Assembly (NCBI GenBank): GCA_036429605.1
Contig: CM071589.1
Coordinates: 6,138,001-6,202,000, forward strand
From: Cladobotryum mycophilum
Lineage: Eukaryota; Ascomycota; Sordariomycetes; Hypocreales; Hypocreaceae
Length of the DNA stretch: 64,000 bases
Reading direction: 5' to 3'
Part shown: positions 1 through 12,340 of the stretch, one piece after another
How the letters are laid out: each line of letters begins with the position of its first letter
How positions within the stretch are numbered: the first letter of the stretch is position 1
The notes under the pieces: model-generated
Database searches by the model: none
The model's input: only the letters and a program-made list of their open reading frames with translations
Told to the model about the DNA's origin: nothing
Made by a program: the position numbers and the translations under genes

Positions 1-245
1 TTGTTCGTCACTCTTCACATGCGATACCTTCCCATGGATATACATGTCCGGCTCTGTAAATCGGCTTAACCTCAGTCGGCAAGTGGCGGGAACCCATGCC
101 GCCTTTGCCATGCCCGCCCCAACCGTGGGGTGAACTGATCCGACATTTACCCGTCGCATTTTCCAAAAAATTCACTTTGAGAAGCCCATCCGCGCAATTA
201 TTTCCGTGTGATATTTCTTCATTTGTCCAATTGAACGCCGCCGTG

Positions 246-1919
246 ATGCTTCCGAGTAGAGGAATTGCGCGCTCCCTCCCTTCAGTGGGAGCCTGGAGCC
301 AGACTCCTAATCGATTGGTGGTGCGAAAATCTTTGAGAGTTGTGAACAACGACTTCATCCCCCCTCCCCCCAAAGATGGAACGCAACGAAACTGACCAAG
401 CTGGGAATTAGAATCTTACCGGTCGGAAAATAGCAAATGGACGGCAATTCGGGACCTCGCTGCGAAGCAACGGCGGTGGTTTGACGAGCAGCTCACCGTT
501 TAGGCCGAGATATGTTGTGGCACCGATTGTGCTAGGAGGAGTGTCAACATCAAGAAATCTATCAATATGGGGATGGGGATCCAAGAGTGCTCCTCCGGCC
601 GAGGAATCTGCAACACCAGAGGCTGCGACTGAGCCTGTTCCGACACCCGTAGAACAACCCGTCGAGGCTGTTGCCGCACCCATCGATGCTACCACCGCTG
701 CTGCCACCACTCCAGCCGCCGAGCCTGTCGTTCCCATTACCGAGGTCGATCTCTCCGCCATCATCAATGCCGAAGATATTCTCAACATGCCAGAGGATCT
801 TGGCTACTTACACGCCATCGGCCTAGACTACGGCTGGGGATTCACATCCACCATGCAATGGGCCCTCGAGCACCTCCACGTCTACTCCGGCCTCGGGTGG
901 GGCGCCTCCATCATGGCCACCGCGGTCCTCCTCCGAGCCATCATGTTCTACCCCCAGCTCAAGAGTCTGCAGTTCAACGCCGTCATGCAGAAGCTGCGAA
1001 AGGACCCCCGGTCCCAGGAGGCCCTGAAGATGGTCCAGCAGGGGTTCCAGGACCGCGACATGGAGATGCGTCAAAAGGGCCAGGTCCTGAATAAGCTGCT
1101 CAGACAGGAATACGGCGTGAGCAACTGGGGTATCCTGTGGGGTTTCATGCAGATCCCGTTTACCTTTGGCCTGTTCCGCATCGTTTCTGGCATGACGAAT
1201 ATCCCGGTGCCATCGCTAGAGAATGCCGGCTATCTGTGGTTTACTGATTTGACCTCCACCGACCCCTACTTTATCCTTCCCGCGGCCGGTACCGCCATGA
1301 TGATGGGTGCTCTCATCGTAAGTCCCCCTATTGCTCCCAGGCAGACCGGACCCCTTAATTAATTCATCTTTGTTCATAGGTCAACTCCCTACACACCCCC
1401 GTTGCGCAGAAGAAGATGCTCAAGCCCATGATGTACATCTTTGGCTCCGTCGGCTTCATCGGCACCACATTCCTCTCCTCGGCCGTCAACCTCATGACCG
1501 TCTCCCTCGGCGCCGCCACCCTCCTAACCGCCCTCCTCCTCAACATCACATCCATCCGCCGCGCCCTCAACCTCCCCATCCTCACCAGCGACGCCGCCGC
1601 CCCCAACCCCAATAAGCCCTCCTACGAAGCGCCCCGCACCATCCCCACCACTGCCACTACCGTTGCTACTACCGCTACTACTACTACTGCCACAACCAGC
1701 CAGCCAGCCATCACCGGCGTGCGGGAGCAGCTCACAAACAGCCTCAACGACATGAAAAAGGGCTTCTCAGAGTCCATAGGCAGCTACACGGGCACATACC
1801 AAGGCACAGACCAAGAAAAAGCAGAGCGCAAGCGCAAGGACATGATCCGCAAGCTGGAGCAGATGCGCAAGGACCAAGAGCGCGAGGAATTCGAGAAGAA
1901 GTACAAGAGCAAGAAATAA
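246..1919 (+). CDS. OXA1: OXA1/YidC-type mitochondrial inner-membrane insertase
   Basis: The product should insert mitochondrially encoded and imported proteins into the inner membrane. Three exons are inferred: 246 to about 341, 412-1317 and 1380-1919. The second intron (1318-1379) has a clean GTAAGT donor and CATAG acceptor. The first is less certain: its acceptor at 411 follows a CTGAC branch point, but the donor (GTGAAC at 342) is only the best phase-compatible choice. The N-terminus is rich in Arg and Ser, as expected of a targeting presequence, followed by an Ala/Pro/Thr-rich linker. The YidC/Oxa1 core then has hydrophobic segments around 870-960, 1120-1200, 1260-1317 and 1420-1560. The C-terminal tail is charged and Lys-rich, typical of the ribosome-binding tail of Oxa1. 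The start at 246 is chosen because it gives the presequence. Family assignment is firm; exon 1 boundaries are not. Confidence 0.85.
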
Positions 1920-2614
1920 ACCTCTCTCTCTCTCTCTCCACTAAAGAGAAAAAAATCAAACGTTGCAAGAAAAAATATGGGGGAAAATGACATGTCCTTT
2001 GTATGAGCCTGCATGTGCTATATGTGATTGAACATATTCGGGGTTAGATGGATAGGATGGATTCCCCAAAAAAGACTCCTTTGTACAATAGAGCTCAAAG
2101 ACTTTCTGATGATGATAAAAAGCTAGGGGGAAACTATGTGAGCGCACGGTAATAGACGGAGCAACAAATAAAACTCCCAACTGAACTAAATAAAACAATG
2201 AGATGCCTTAAAATTCAATATGCAGTCTTGTTAGAAACCATTCGTATAAATAGGTACGCAGAAAATCACAACCAAGCAACCAACCAACCAACCAACCCCT
2301 TTGTCACCTCACCCCCTCCCTACATTACAACAAATCTCTATACCATTTATGTCAAAAAAGAAAGAAAAAGAGAGAGAAAAAGAGAGAAAAAAAGGAAACA
2401 ATTAAACAACTACGATGAACAACGAGAGCCATCAAGCTAAAGGTTTACGAGAAACCAATTATATATTTTTGACCTTGTTATAGCTCTTCTTCTTCTTCTT
2501 CTTCTCCTCTGTCGTTCGTTGCCCACACTACTAGGATTAACTTGAGTTTTTTTTAATACGGGAAACGCTCCAAATCCCGCCCATGAAAAATGAGAAAAAT
2601 GTAGTTCCACTTCA
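1920..2614. other. Convergent 3' intergenic region between OXA1 and URC4
   Basis: This stretch opens with a CT dinucleotide run just after the OXA1 stop and contains AT-rich and GA-rich sequence around 2340-2400. It is the shared 3' flank of two convergent genes. I see no conserved coding sequence in it. Confidence 0.6.
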
Positions 2615-4493
2615 TTAAAATACGGTTCCGTCACTGTCGATGAGAATAGGCGGTTCTTTGGTGTTGGGCCGATTAATCTCGGCAATCTCACGACCTCCCT
2701 GATCAACATGTTAGAAAAACTGGCTTGGGGTTGAAAGAGTGAGAAAAGGGGAGAGCTTACCTTCCAGCTGCCGGCTTCTAGCAGTTGAGCAAGAGTCATC
2801 TCGTTGCCGGCCAGCTCATTCTTCAAAGCCTTGTTGACCTCTTCGCAGAGCACGTCTAGTAGACCAACCGTGACACCTCTCCATTCTACAATGACATCAT
2901 CGGAGGGCTCAAACATGGGAGCAACCTCGATGCCCTTGGTACCTGTCCGCCTGCACCAGTCAGAGTAGTTGGCCAGTCCACGCTCCGTATCGTCCGGCTT
3001 CAGAGTCAAGAGACCAAGGTCGACAAAGAGACCGCCGTTTCGGTATTCAGGGAGACCAGTCAGCAGTTCAGTGCCGGCAAAGTGCATGTTCAGGAGGGAT
3101 TGCATGGGCTGCATGAGCGAGTAGGTGAGCCACTGAGTCAGCTTGTGGAATGGCAAGATAGATTCCCATGAGTTTGACCCAGACTTGGGCATAGCTTGGC
3201 AGGGCCAGGCATCACCCAGGGAGACACCGTTCATGGCTGTTCGGGAAGGTGGCCAGATAGGGGCGAGACCGTTCATGAGAACGTTCCACAAAACCGGCAG
3301 AGGAACAATGAGAATAGAGGAGGCTTGCGTCGAGGGATGTGACAAAAGGTGATCTAAACCATATTAGCTTGTGTTGTCGACTATCGGGAATTTCAATGAG
3401 CATACCAATCATGTTGCCTGGGCGGCCATCGACACCAAAGTACTCAGTCTTCTCTTCAAGAGCATTACCAAGCCGGACCAAGAGCTCGGTACGGCCCTCA
3501 AGACCAGCAAGCTCGTTTCCGGGACCAGCCTGCGTGCCCTGCGCGATCTTGTCAACCGTGAGAGCCTGCAAGCCGACCTTGTCGACTTGGAATTTATTGC
3601 TAGGGTTTCCTGAGAATAGACCCTAGCGGCAGTCCCAATTAGTTTTACATCTTGACCAAGTTTCAGTTCTCGAGTGAGCTTACGGTATTGTACATCTCAA
3701 GACTAGCAACGGCCAGACCCTCGGATCGTCGGTAAGTCTTCCCATTCTCCTTGCTCTTGTAGCTCCATTGCGTGCCCGCACCAGCGTCTAGCAGTACACT
3801 GATGAGGAAGAGGTCGATCAATCTTCGGCAGCGCTCTGTGTTGTCGACGCTCTCTGGCCAGCTGGCAAGGAGATCAGCCACACGATCCTTGCCACCAACG
3901 CTAAAGTGTTGATAGCGACCATGGCCAGGGATGCCAGTGAATGGAGCTTCGTAATCTCTCTGCGTAACGTGATGAGTTAGCTTGCCATCCTGAGAATGTA
4001 GAGGATAATAAAGAATTGTGTCCGTAAGACTGAAGGAGGAAAGGGAAGCAAGGGCGGTGGCATGACAGCCCGCCCTATGCATCATATCTGATTTCAGGCT
4101 GCCTTGACATTGTGATTCGAAACGTACCTTGATTAACCCAGAGACAAAGATGGAAACGTCAGACATCTTGGTCATGTCGACATCGAAGTGATTCAGCTGG
4201 TTCTTGAGGGCCTTGTCCAGAATGACCTTTGACCTATCTCGAACGGCACCCAAGCTGCGCAGGTAACCAGCGGGGTCGAGCTGGGGATCCGGCGGCCGGG
4301 GAAGGTCGATCTTGGGAATCTTGACAGCAGACATTGGTGATAGAGGGGTAGCTGGAGTGAGGATGCTGCCTGCGGATATTCGATTGTTGGAGAGGCCTCG
4401 CGAAGTGGCCGAGTTGAAGCTGGCGGTGGAAGTTGAGTTTGTAAGGGAAGAGTCGGCCTTGGGTTGCTTTGGTTTGCGGGAGAAGAAGCCCAT
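2615..4493 (-). CDS. URC4: URC4-type uracil catabolism protein (DUF1688)
   Basis: The product is about 511 aa and matches the DUF1688 family, which includes URC4/URG3 of the fungal reductive-independent uracil degradation pathway. Its biochemical role is not settled in the literature I know. Five exons on the minus strand are supported: 4128-4493, 3684-3959, 3406-3622, 2761-3353 and 2615-2698. All junctions keep phase and have GT-AG ends. Family hallmarks are visible: the GRPGN motif, the LVRLGNALEEK stretch, VAPMFEPSDDVIVEWRGVTV, and the terminal PPILIDSDGTVF signature that comes only from the last short exon. The N-terminal 70 residues are Ser/Pro/Thr-rich and begin MGFFSRKP. The second-largest exon boundary is unusual because the 168-nt intron at 3960-4127 is a multiple of three and lacks a stop. 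Translation could therefore read through it. Confidence 0.92.
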
Positions 4494-5341
4494 GGCTGGA
4501 GCTGTCCCTCTGCCGGGTTATTAAGGGGATTGCCTAGGTATGCTGGGCACACACACACGCACACACACGCTGGCACCTCTGGCTGGGGGGAGGACCTCCC
4601 TCTGGGGACCGCTCCCTCTGAGGGGCGAATCTGGGGGAAGCTTGGCGGGTAGCTCGAGCCTAAGTTCAGGCTCAGGGTGAGCTTTTTGGAGGATCCGGTT
4701 GGTCTGGTTGGATCTGGTTGGCTAAAGCTGGGGAAATCGGGCGCCGCTCAGGAATTTCGATATGGCGGGATTGGTTGAGAGAGAAGCTTGCAAAGTGGGA
4801 ATGAGGGGCGACGATTAGGCGGAGAACGGCGAAGCGCGAGAGAGGGAGAGGGAGAGAGAGAGACGGAGACTGAGACTGAGAAAAAAATGGATAAAAAAAG
4901 AGGATACGGGAAGGAGTACAGAGTAGTAGCAGTTGTGTAATGGATTAATAAGTTGTGGGTAGAATAGAATGGTCTGGAGTTGATATGTGATTGAAATGTG
5001 AAGTTATCAAATTCGATGGAAGCTTTTGGCTTGGTTTTTGGCTTGACGGTAGTCTGTAGTGGTTGTTATAGTGGTTGTAGCGATTGTAGTTGTAGTGGCA
5101 GTTGCAGTGGTAGTTGTAGTTGTAGCTGCAGTGGTGGGAGGTAGGTTTAGGTAGTTTGGGCACCTCAGCTGGGCGAGACCTGAAAAAGAGGCGAACGAGC
5201 GTGTGGTGGATGGCTAAACGATGGACTGTGGGGGAGAGAGAAGAGACGGACGAGACGATGAGACCTTGGCTTTGTTTGATTTAGTGACGCGTCGAATATG
5301 ATGGAAGATGAGAAGAGAAAAATCAGAAGCGTAAAAGATGC

Positions 5342-5455
5342 AACGGAGAGAAAGAGAGAGAGAGAGAGAGAACGAGAGGTAGAGAACGAGAGTGTGACAG
5401 AGTGTGGTGGTGGTGGTGGTAGTGGTGGTGGTGGTAGTGGTGGTGGTGGTGTGAG
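5342..5455. repeat. GA-rich run followed by GGT/AGT triplet repeat
   Basis: A GA dinucleotide run (about 5345-5372) is followed by tandem GGT units interrupted by AGT (about 5405-5451). Both are directly visible. Open frames over them are low-complexity artefacts. Confidence 0.85.
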
Positions 5456-5912
5456 AGAGTAACGAGTGTGATTTTCGTGAAACCCCCTGAACAGGATCGG
5501 GTTCGAATTAATTTGGGGCAGTAGCCGTATCAAAGTAGTAGCACCTCGCTCTGGCTGGTCTCTATCAAAAGAGGTATTAGTAGATGATGAGAGCAATTAG
5601 TCTTGGGGGCTCCTCTTCTTTCTGGGGGATTAATTTGATGGATGGATGTAATGCAAATGTCAAGTCAGTCAGGCCAGTCAGTGAGTCAGTGCCAATGTCA
5701 TCCAGATAGTACCGCTATGTTTCAACCTCAACCAACAATCAATCATATATATGTATGTATTTATATATATCCATATATACTCATATAGCAGAGACCCCCA
5801 AAAGCCGAAGGGGGAGAGGCGGCTTTGAATAATCATTGGCCCCAGACAAGACTGATGATGAGACTGAAAGGACAAGGGATGGGGAGAGAAACACAGAGAA
5901 CCAACAACGCCT

Positions 5913-5960
5913 CAAAGCAAAGCAAAGCAAAGCAAGGCAAGGCAAAGCAAAGCAAAGCAA
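5913..5960. repeat. AAAGC pentanucleotide microsatellite
   Basis: About nine to ten copies of a five-base unit AAAGC, with two GGC-type variants in the middle, are directly visible. Confidence 0.85.
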
Positions 5961-6210
5961 CACACACGCAACAACAAAAACAACACATGCAACACAACGT
6001 GCGTGCCGGGCGTGGATGCTGATGCTGCTGATGCTGCTGCAGTAGCAGTGACAGGGACAGGGGGCAAATGATGTTGGTTCTAGCGCCTCCTCTTCCCAGG
6101 GCCCCAAAATGGGCTTTGAGCGTGTAAATAGCAATGGAGTGCAGTGCAGTGTCATGAGTGTGCAGTGTGTGTGCGGTGTGCAGTGATTCAGTGGCAATGT
6201 AACGCACCTG

Positions 6211-6276
6211 TTTTGATGGATGGATGGATTGTTTGTTTGTTTTGCTCGGATCCGATGGATGGATGGATGGATGTAT
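6211..6276. repeat. GGAT tetranucleotide repeats
   Basis: Two short blocks of GGAT units (about 6215-6230 and 6253-6274) are separated by TTTG-rich sequence. A diffuse set of further GGAT units follows at 6366-6420. Confidence 0.7.
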
Positions 6277-7958
6277 CCAATGGGAATCTTGCAGCAAGTA
6301 CGGAGTAGGTAGTATCATCTAGTATTATTAGTTCAGACGTTTCGTTTCAACGGCTTTGCTGCTGCTGATGGGATTGGATTGGATTGGATGCGGATGGATG
6401 GGAGGGATGGGGGGAGGATGCTTGGGCCAGGTCCGGGTCCCTGGGACGAAAAAGTTGGGACGATCAGTGGATGGTGGGCGGCCTTTGAGTGGTCTCCCGG
6501 TGATCCCAGCGCCCGGAAAGGCTTTCAGGGTGCAAGGTTAGGCCGTCCAAGCGCTAAATCAAACCCCTAGAACTGGTAGAACTGGTAGCCCTAACTGGTA
6601 GAACCTTACCCGTCGGGTTGCATGTGGGCAGTGCAAGCCTCACCTAAAACGAGACGGACACCCCCGTCTTTGTCTCTCCAGGGCTTGTCCTGCTGTCTGC
6701 GAGGGTTTCTTTGGGGGCTGAATATGCACGCGCGCACATACAAGTCACCTAGTCAGGTAATATAGGTGATAGTAATAGCCCAGCACACACACAGAGAGAG
6801 AGAGAGACACACACGCAGACACACCGTGCAGACAGAAATACCGATTAGCGATTTGATGGCTGCACGATCTTTGGAGACTTTGTTCTGATTTAATTAATTG
6901 ACAATGTCTGATCATCAAGGCGTCTCGGGAAGAAGGAGAAGGGGGTGAGAGGGTGAGAAGGATGAGGTGGGAGCGGAAGAGGTTTAATTGCCATTAACCA
7001 GCATCGAAATCAGGTGCTCCTTCCAAAAGAAAAACAAAGAAAAAAAGGGTCCCCTAAGATGAAATACGTACCCAAAGCAAGCATCCACCACATCATATCA
7101 CATCAAACATGGATCTTTCGTACTACCCTTTGCACATACATCAATCAGTATACAGGGGGAAGCAAATGCACGGCGGCATCATCCATGGCCCTTATCTTTG
7201 ATTTTCCTGCAAGCAATTGTCTTTCTCTTTGGCTGTTGCTAATGCTCAACCCTTGGGCCAACCATCACCGTGTCCTCCCCCTCCTCCTTACCGAGAGAGA
7301 GAGAGAGAGGCACAGTTGGTCAGTCTTGGATGAGATGACACAGCACATGGATGGATGGCTTTTTCAAGGGACTAACAAATTAAATGCTTAGCGCCAACCA
7401 TGAAAACCACGCGGCTTCCCTGTTCGAAACCGAGACGTATCCATTGGGCGCCCAAGGTAATTAACCTCATACAACCAATCTACCGTCTTCCATTTGCTAA
7501 CCTGCACACTTCAATACGTGTAGATATCAAACATACATACACGAGAGACACAAACCTCTCTTGAGGCTGAAAATCAAGTTTGATAAAGCCCGAATAGGTA
7601 GTTAAGCTTTTGGCTTCTCCAGGGATTCCTTCGATCATGGTCGGTGCTCGACACACTGCAGACTGACATGTCAGTTTTTTTGTTTCCCTTCTCTCTCCAG
7701 CCCTTCCCCCCCCCTGGTTCTTTAAACCCTCCTCGGCTTCCATCCCGCAAAGGCACGAGCGCTGCTACTAGTCGAGAGACGGCGCCGTAGCCTGCACGTG
7801 GATACTGTTGAGCTGAGATCTTTAGGTGAGACATGTACGGCATTTAGAGAGAAGAGGGAAACATAGGCATTCACTGATTTACTTGTTTAGATATTGAGAT
7901 GTGGTGGTGTGCACAAGTAATATTGCAACACACACACTATGACCGAAAAGGGGAAACC

Positions 7959-7993
<35 letters not shown>

Positions 7994-10503
7994 GGAATTG
8001 GAACAAACAAAAGAGTTATCACGAGTTGCACATCTTTTATCGAGTCTCTACAAATCCAAACACACCTACTCGTACAGAGTACAATCAATCAACTACTTTT
8101 CCAGCAGAACCCATATTGATCACCATCCATCGCTTACTCAAATCGGGTAGAGGCAGATGGATATCCGTGCATGTGGTACAGCACCCGAGAGCCTCAACAC
8201 AGACACAAACACAGATGCGGACGGCATCTGGCATCATCTAAGCCAGAAGCAAGCAACGTTCGGGAAGCCGGTTATTAATTACAAATACCGAGTACATTTG
8301 GCCATTACGGAGTACAGCCTGGCAGAAACAAACATGGAAGAAAAAGAACATCTTGTTTGTTTGACATTGCATTGCATCCTTGTCTTTTCCTGGTTCCAAA
8401 TGTCCGGTTTCATGCACATCACAGAGACATTCGTATCCCTTGGTTTCCGAGACAAATAATGAAAAGTGTCCTCCCCTCCGGGTGGTCAAACAAATTAGCC
8501 GAATGCAGGCCTTGACAAAACACACAAGCCATCTTGTGGAAGAAAAAAACGAAACAATTCTTTGAAAAAGAAAGTCATGTTATAATTCAGATAAAGTCCC
8601 CAAGGAAAGCAACCACTGTGATTGGTTGCCCTACAAAAAGAAAACAACGTCCAAGACAATATGATGTAACGTGTAAGCGGGAGATAAATTACACCGCGCC
8701 TCGTTTCTCTCGAAAAAAACAGAAGCATTGACCGAACTTTATCGGATCTGTATTTGTTTTTTTCCTCAGTTTCACCTTTTTTCAATAGAGTCTACCGAGC
8801 ATTTCGTCATGACTTATCTTGGTGGAGATGGCTCCGGGACTGACGAGGCGCCCATATGGACCAAGCCTTCAAGCCAGGTCACCGTGTCATAATTTAGTCT
8901 TTTATTATAGCATTACATAGATGGGGAAGCACTCTAGAGAGGGTGAAATTGGCATTCACGCTGAGGGGAGATTTCAATTCTCTTTCTCTTGGCACTGAGA
9001 AGTCAGACTTTTGGGCTGGATGATGTGGGTGCAGTGGCCATACTAGGAGGGAACACCTTTGAGCCGCTGGCGTTCCTTCAGAGGCACGAACTCCTAGCTG
9101 ATCTCCGGAGCTTTCTGAACCGTAGTGGAAAAATATACGAAGAAAGTGATGGGTCCGGACATTGCCATCACTGATACAGTTGCTGATGGACAAGACGGGA
9201 ACACGGTCAAACTAGGCAATACTATAGGACTGGCTTGACGTAGTTCACGGCTTCGTTATCTAACTCACTTTGATCTCTAGTAGATCGTGGAGAGAGCCTT
9301 GCGAGTAATGGGTCAAGGACAGTAATGCTACAATGCTAGGAATGCCAGAGAGCTGTAGTGTTGCGATTAGGAGAGATGAGACTAAAGTGAATGTAGACCC
9401 AGCAGATGTGTTTGTCTTTACACTAGATGGAACGACTGTACAAGTAGACGAAGATGACATATTCTTGATGTAGTATCTATAGAGCTCATCCAACTATGAA
9501 GATGTGTCGCCGATAGATTTTACTGACTGGTGTCCTTCTGTTACTATGTTTTATACACAAGACAAAGATGCACCCGTTCAACGCCTTGGCTCCAGCCTAC
9601 CCTACATCTCTATACCAAAATCGCAAAGAATGACCGAACCCCTCCATTGCATACTGACTGTCCTTGTGGATAAATAATTTGGATAAAAAGAAATTTCGTT
9701 GACGATAATGTTCAAGAGTAAAATAATTTCCCAACGGGATTAGTACGATGTTATCGTCGCCGTGTTGCATGAGTTCCTTTCTGATAAGTTTTCTGCCCAA
9801 CCATCGAATCAAGAATAAGGAGTAATTATTCAACTTTGAGTTCATCAGATTTGAAACGAAACACTGGAGATGAGTTCTCAACATGTTATTGAAATTTAGT
9901 TATTGTAGAGACCACGGTTGACAGCTCAGAAAGCTACCACTGAAGAATAGATCCTGCATTCCACATGACCCCTTCATACCTAAACAACAACAACAACAAC
10001 AACTACAACTTACCTACCGTATTCTTCTATGCTACCTATTATCCATAGCACAACATATCCCTAGTCCCCAAGATGGCGATTTACTCGACCATGTGTCACA
10101 AGGTACAAAAACGGCAATTGCCTTGTTACATTTTGTCTAACTGTGGCTTGACTTGACACATGGACCGCCAAGTTATCAAAAAAGAACGTTGAAACTGTTT
10201 AGTTACCTATACTTTTACTGCTCAAATCACTTACAAAAAGCAAACTCACAAGACAACTTTTTATCATCGCGACGGAACAAAAGTCTAGTATATTGAAATA
10301 CAACAAGGAAAGTCTATCTTTTTTTTTTGAAAAGGTTTTCTTAGTCTAGCTTTCAGGGTATGTCCAATCTGTCCAAAGCCCCCCCATTCCGTATGTTCTC
10401 CTCTGTCTCTCCCTGTCCCTGTCTATCCCTTTCCCAACCGAAAAAGTAGCAAACATGTCGGATTTTTTTTGTTGAATCGGAAGCCTAAGCGAGGAAAGGG
10501 GGA

Positions 10504-10929
10504 TTAAGTGCAGCGTCCCCGGCGAGAAGGCTGAGCCTGGCGCGCAGCCTGCTCAGCAGCCCGTTGCTCATCAGCCGCAGACAGCGCAGGTCGATATGTC
10601 GCATTGCCAGGTCCACTGCCTCCGCCCGAGCCCCCATTACCGCCCCCGTTGCCACCTCCATTGCCGCGGCTGCTGCCGCCTCCTCCGTACGAAACGGCAG
10701 AGCCGACAAAGGGCTCGGCATCATCCTCGTAGTCGACATCGTCGCGGGAGCGGAAGACGCCCAGGACCTCGTCCATGATGCTCATGGCCAGGTCGCCGCG
10801 GCCGCGCTCCTTGCCGCAGCGGGTGTTCTTGCACTTGGTCTTGGTGATGACGTTGCCGTGGCCGCAGGGGGAACCGCCGAGGTTCTTGCTGCACTGCCAG
10901 TGGGTGGTCTGGGTGTTGATGGGAGACAT
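10504..10929 (-). CDS. Small Cys-containing, Gly-rich hypothetical protein
   Basis: This 141-aa single-exon reading frame starts at 10929. Residues 9-45 contain a Trp followed by four cysteines in pairs (WQC...SPC, then KCKNTRC), resembling a small zinc-binding knuckle. The order W-x-C-x8-C-x10-C-x4-C is reminiscent of, but not identical to, RanBP2-type fingers. An acidic segment follows (RDDVDYEDDAEPF), then a Gly/Asn/Ser-rich linker of about 35 residues made of GGGNGG-like units, and an Ala/Gln/Arg-rich C-terminus. I do not recognise the family. The codon pattern and the conserved-looking Cys block support a real gene; the Gly-rich part alone would not. Confidence 0.6.
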   Translation of the reverse strand: MSPINTQTTHWQCSKNLGGSPCGHGNVITKTKCKNTRCGKERGRGDLAMSIMDEVLGVFRSRDDVDYEDDAEPFVGSAVSYGGGGSSRGNGGGNGGGNGGSGGGSGPGNATYRPALSAADEQRAAEQAARQAQPSRRGRCT

Positions 10930-12340
10930 GGTGACGGTTGTTCTGTTGTTTGGCTGTTTGGTTGTTTGGTTGTTTGGTGATGGGAAGAAGATGGGGGCCT
11001 TCAAAGGTACGAAGCCGTGAAAGTGAGTAGTTGGTAAAAGAGTAGTTTTTTGGTAGAGTAGTTGGAAGTTTGGGTATTGAAGAGTTGTTGGATAGTGATT
11101 TGAGTAGTTGATTGATGTGGTTGTGAGAGTGAATTGTTGTTGTTTGAGTGATGATGATCCAGAAAACCAAGAAGCCGGGAGAGCAAGAGATTCTTATAAG
11201 TTTTGGCGTTACACATACATGCCCTGATGTGATGGCGTTCTGTTGATACCAAAAAAAAAAGAACAACAGGCCAATCTTGTTCAACGATACGGCGTTGAAA
11301 GGGTTCAAAGGGGGAAACCTGAAGCAATCTCAAAGTCATCTCTTTTGCATCGTGACGAATTCTTTCAAATTAACAACAGACCAAACTGGCGGTGTTGGCA
11401 TTATGAAAGGATGATGACAATGAGCTTTAGAGAACAGTCTGTGAATCATTGTTGCTTGTTCAAAAAAAAAAAAAAAAAAAAAAAAAGAAGAAGGGCCAGC
11501 TTTTGGTTCCAGAGACATCCAAGGCTGGTCTGCCGAGAGAATGTCAAGGCTGTCAAAGACACACCCAACAAAGCGACCTCTGTTCACATACCTTTGCCAC
11601 TTCTATTCAGCGCCATGCCGGTACTGGAACCAACCTCATTCACTGCACAAAAAAGAACGTTTGTGTTGCGAGCTCTTTCATATTCGTTGATTTGCATCGA
11701 TCCCCTTTCATGTTCTTCTCTTGCATTCCATCCGAATGTCAGCGCATACTCTAGGGGTTCACACGATTGACCTGTACGTCTTCCATGACTGCATGATATT
11801 CAGCATGTAGGTAACGGAGCTGGAGATGAACTACCTTTCAACACATATCCATCCAACCATTGATTTGCCAATACACTAGGGGGACAACATCTCTTGGCTT
11901 TGAGGGGACTCTCCATACTTGAAAGGATATCTAGGCCTCCGACAAAACTTCACTGTGCCGAACGCATCGCATGAAGTTTTGTGTTGGGCTGTGCCCATTG
12001 AACACAACATCTGCATTGGGCTGATTAACCAGCTCCTAGAATAATGGCTCTGTGTTTCATTACTACAGTCTGGGTGTTGTTACAAGCATGTTGTAAGAAA
12101 AAACAAATGGTTCATTTCCCATCTCGCTTTGCAACGATTGATTACATTCTGCACGAAGCCAGCTCAGTTAGCATCCAGATACATACACATGTAGATGAAC
12201 TAGGGGACTCGCCTGATTCGACATAGTGTCCCTTTCCTCCGCTACTTTAGAGACCTGGCGTTCCCGCACACCTGGCTCTTTGTATTCAACCTTTCTCATG
12301 CACGTGCTAAATCTTCGAATCCCTCGCTTGTGCCGCAAGC
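10930..12340. other. Intergenic region with A-homopolymer
   Basis: The region upstream of the small Cys/Gly-rich gene and downstream of FAL1 has TTG/GTT-rich sequence near 11030-11130. It also carries an uninterrupted run of 25 A at 11462-11486. No coding sequence can be supported. Confidence 0.6.
11462..11486. repeat. Poly(A) homopolymer, 25 bp
   Basis: Twenty-five consecutive A residues are directly visible. The run could be a retrotransposed tail or a plain mononucleotide repeat; no flanking element was recognised. Confidence 0.9.

Larger units (their letters stand above)
4494..10503. other. Six-kilobase gene-poor region rich in simple repeats
   Basis: No gene with recognisable protein content was found here on either strand. 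The open frames present coincide with GA/CT, GGT, AAAGC, GGAT and GAA repeats or are short without conserved features. The part next to 4493 is the URC4 upstream region. Two minus-strand frames at 9260-9493 (one hydrophobic stretch followed by a GTGAGT donor-like site) and 9597-9884 might be remnants of a gene, but I cannot support either. The region could hold a long non-coding transcript or degraded repeats. Confidence 0.5.

Noticed and set aside
408..788. Minus-strand frame over OXA1 exon 2
   Set aside because: It is antisense to the Ala/Thr/Pro-rich linker of OXA1, low-complexity and without features.
5405..5455. GGT triplet array as a CRISPR-like repeat
   Set aside because: It is a simple triplet microsatellite without spacers, in a eukaryotic sequence.
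5833..6318. 161-codon minus-strand open frame
   Set aside because: It lies over AAAGC and GGAT microsatellites and consists of repetitive Cys/Leu/Ala and Ser/Pro stretches; it looks like a repeat artefact.
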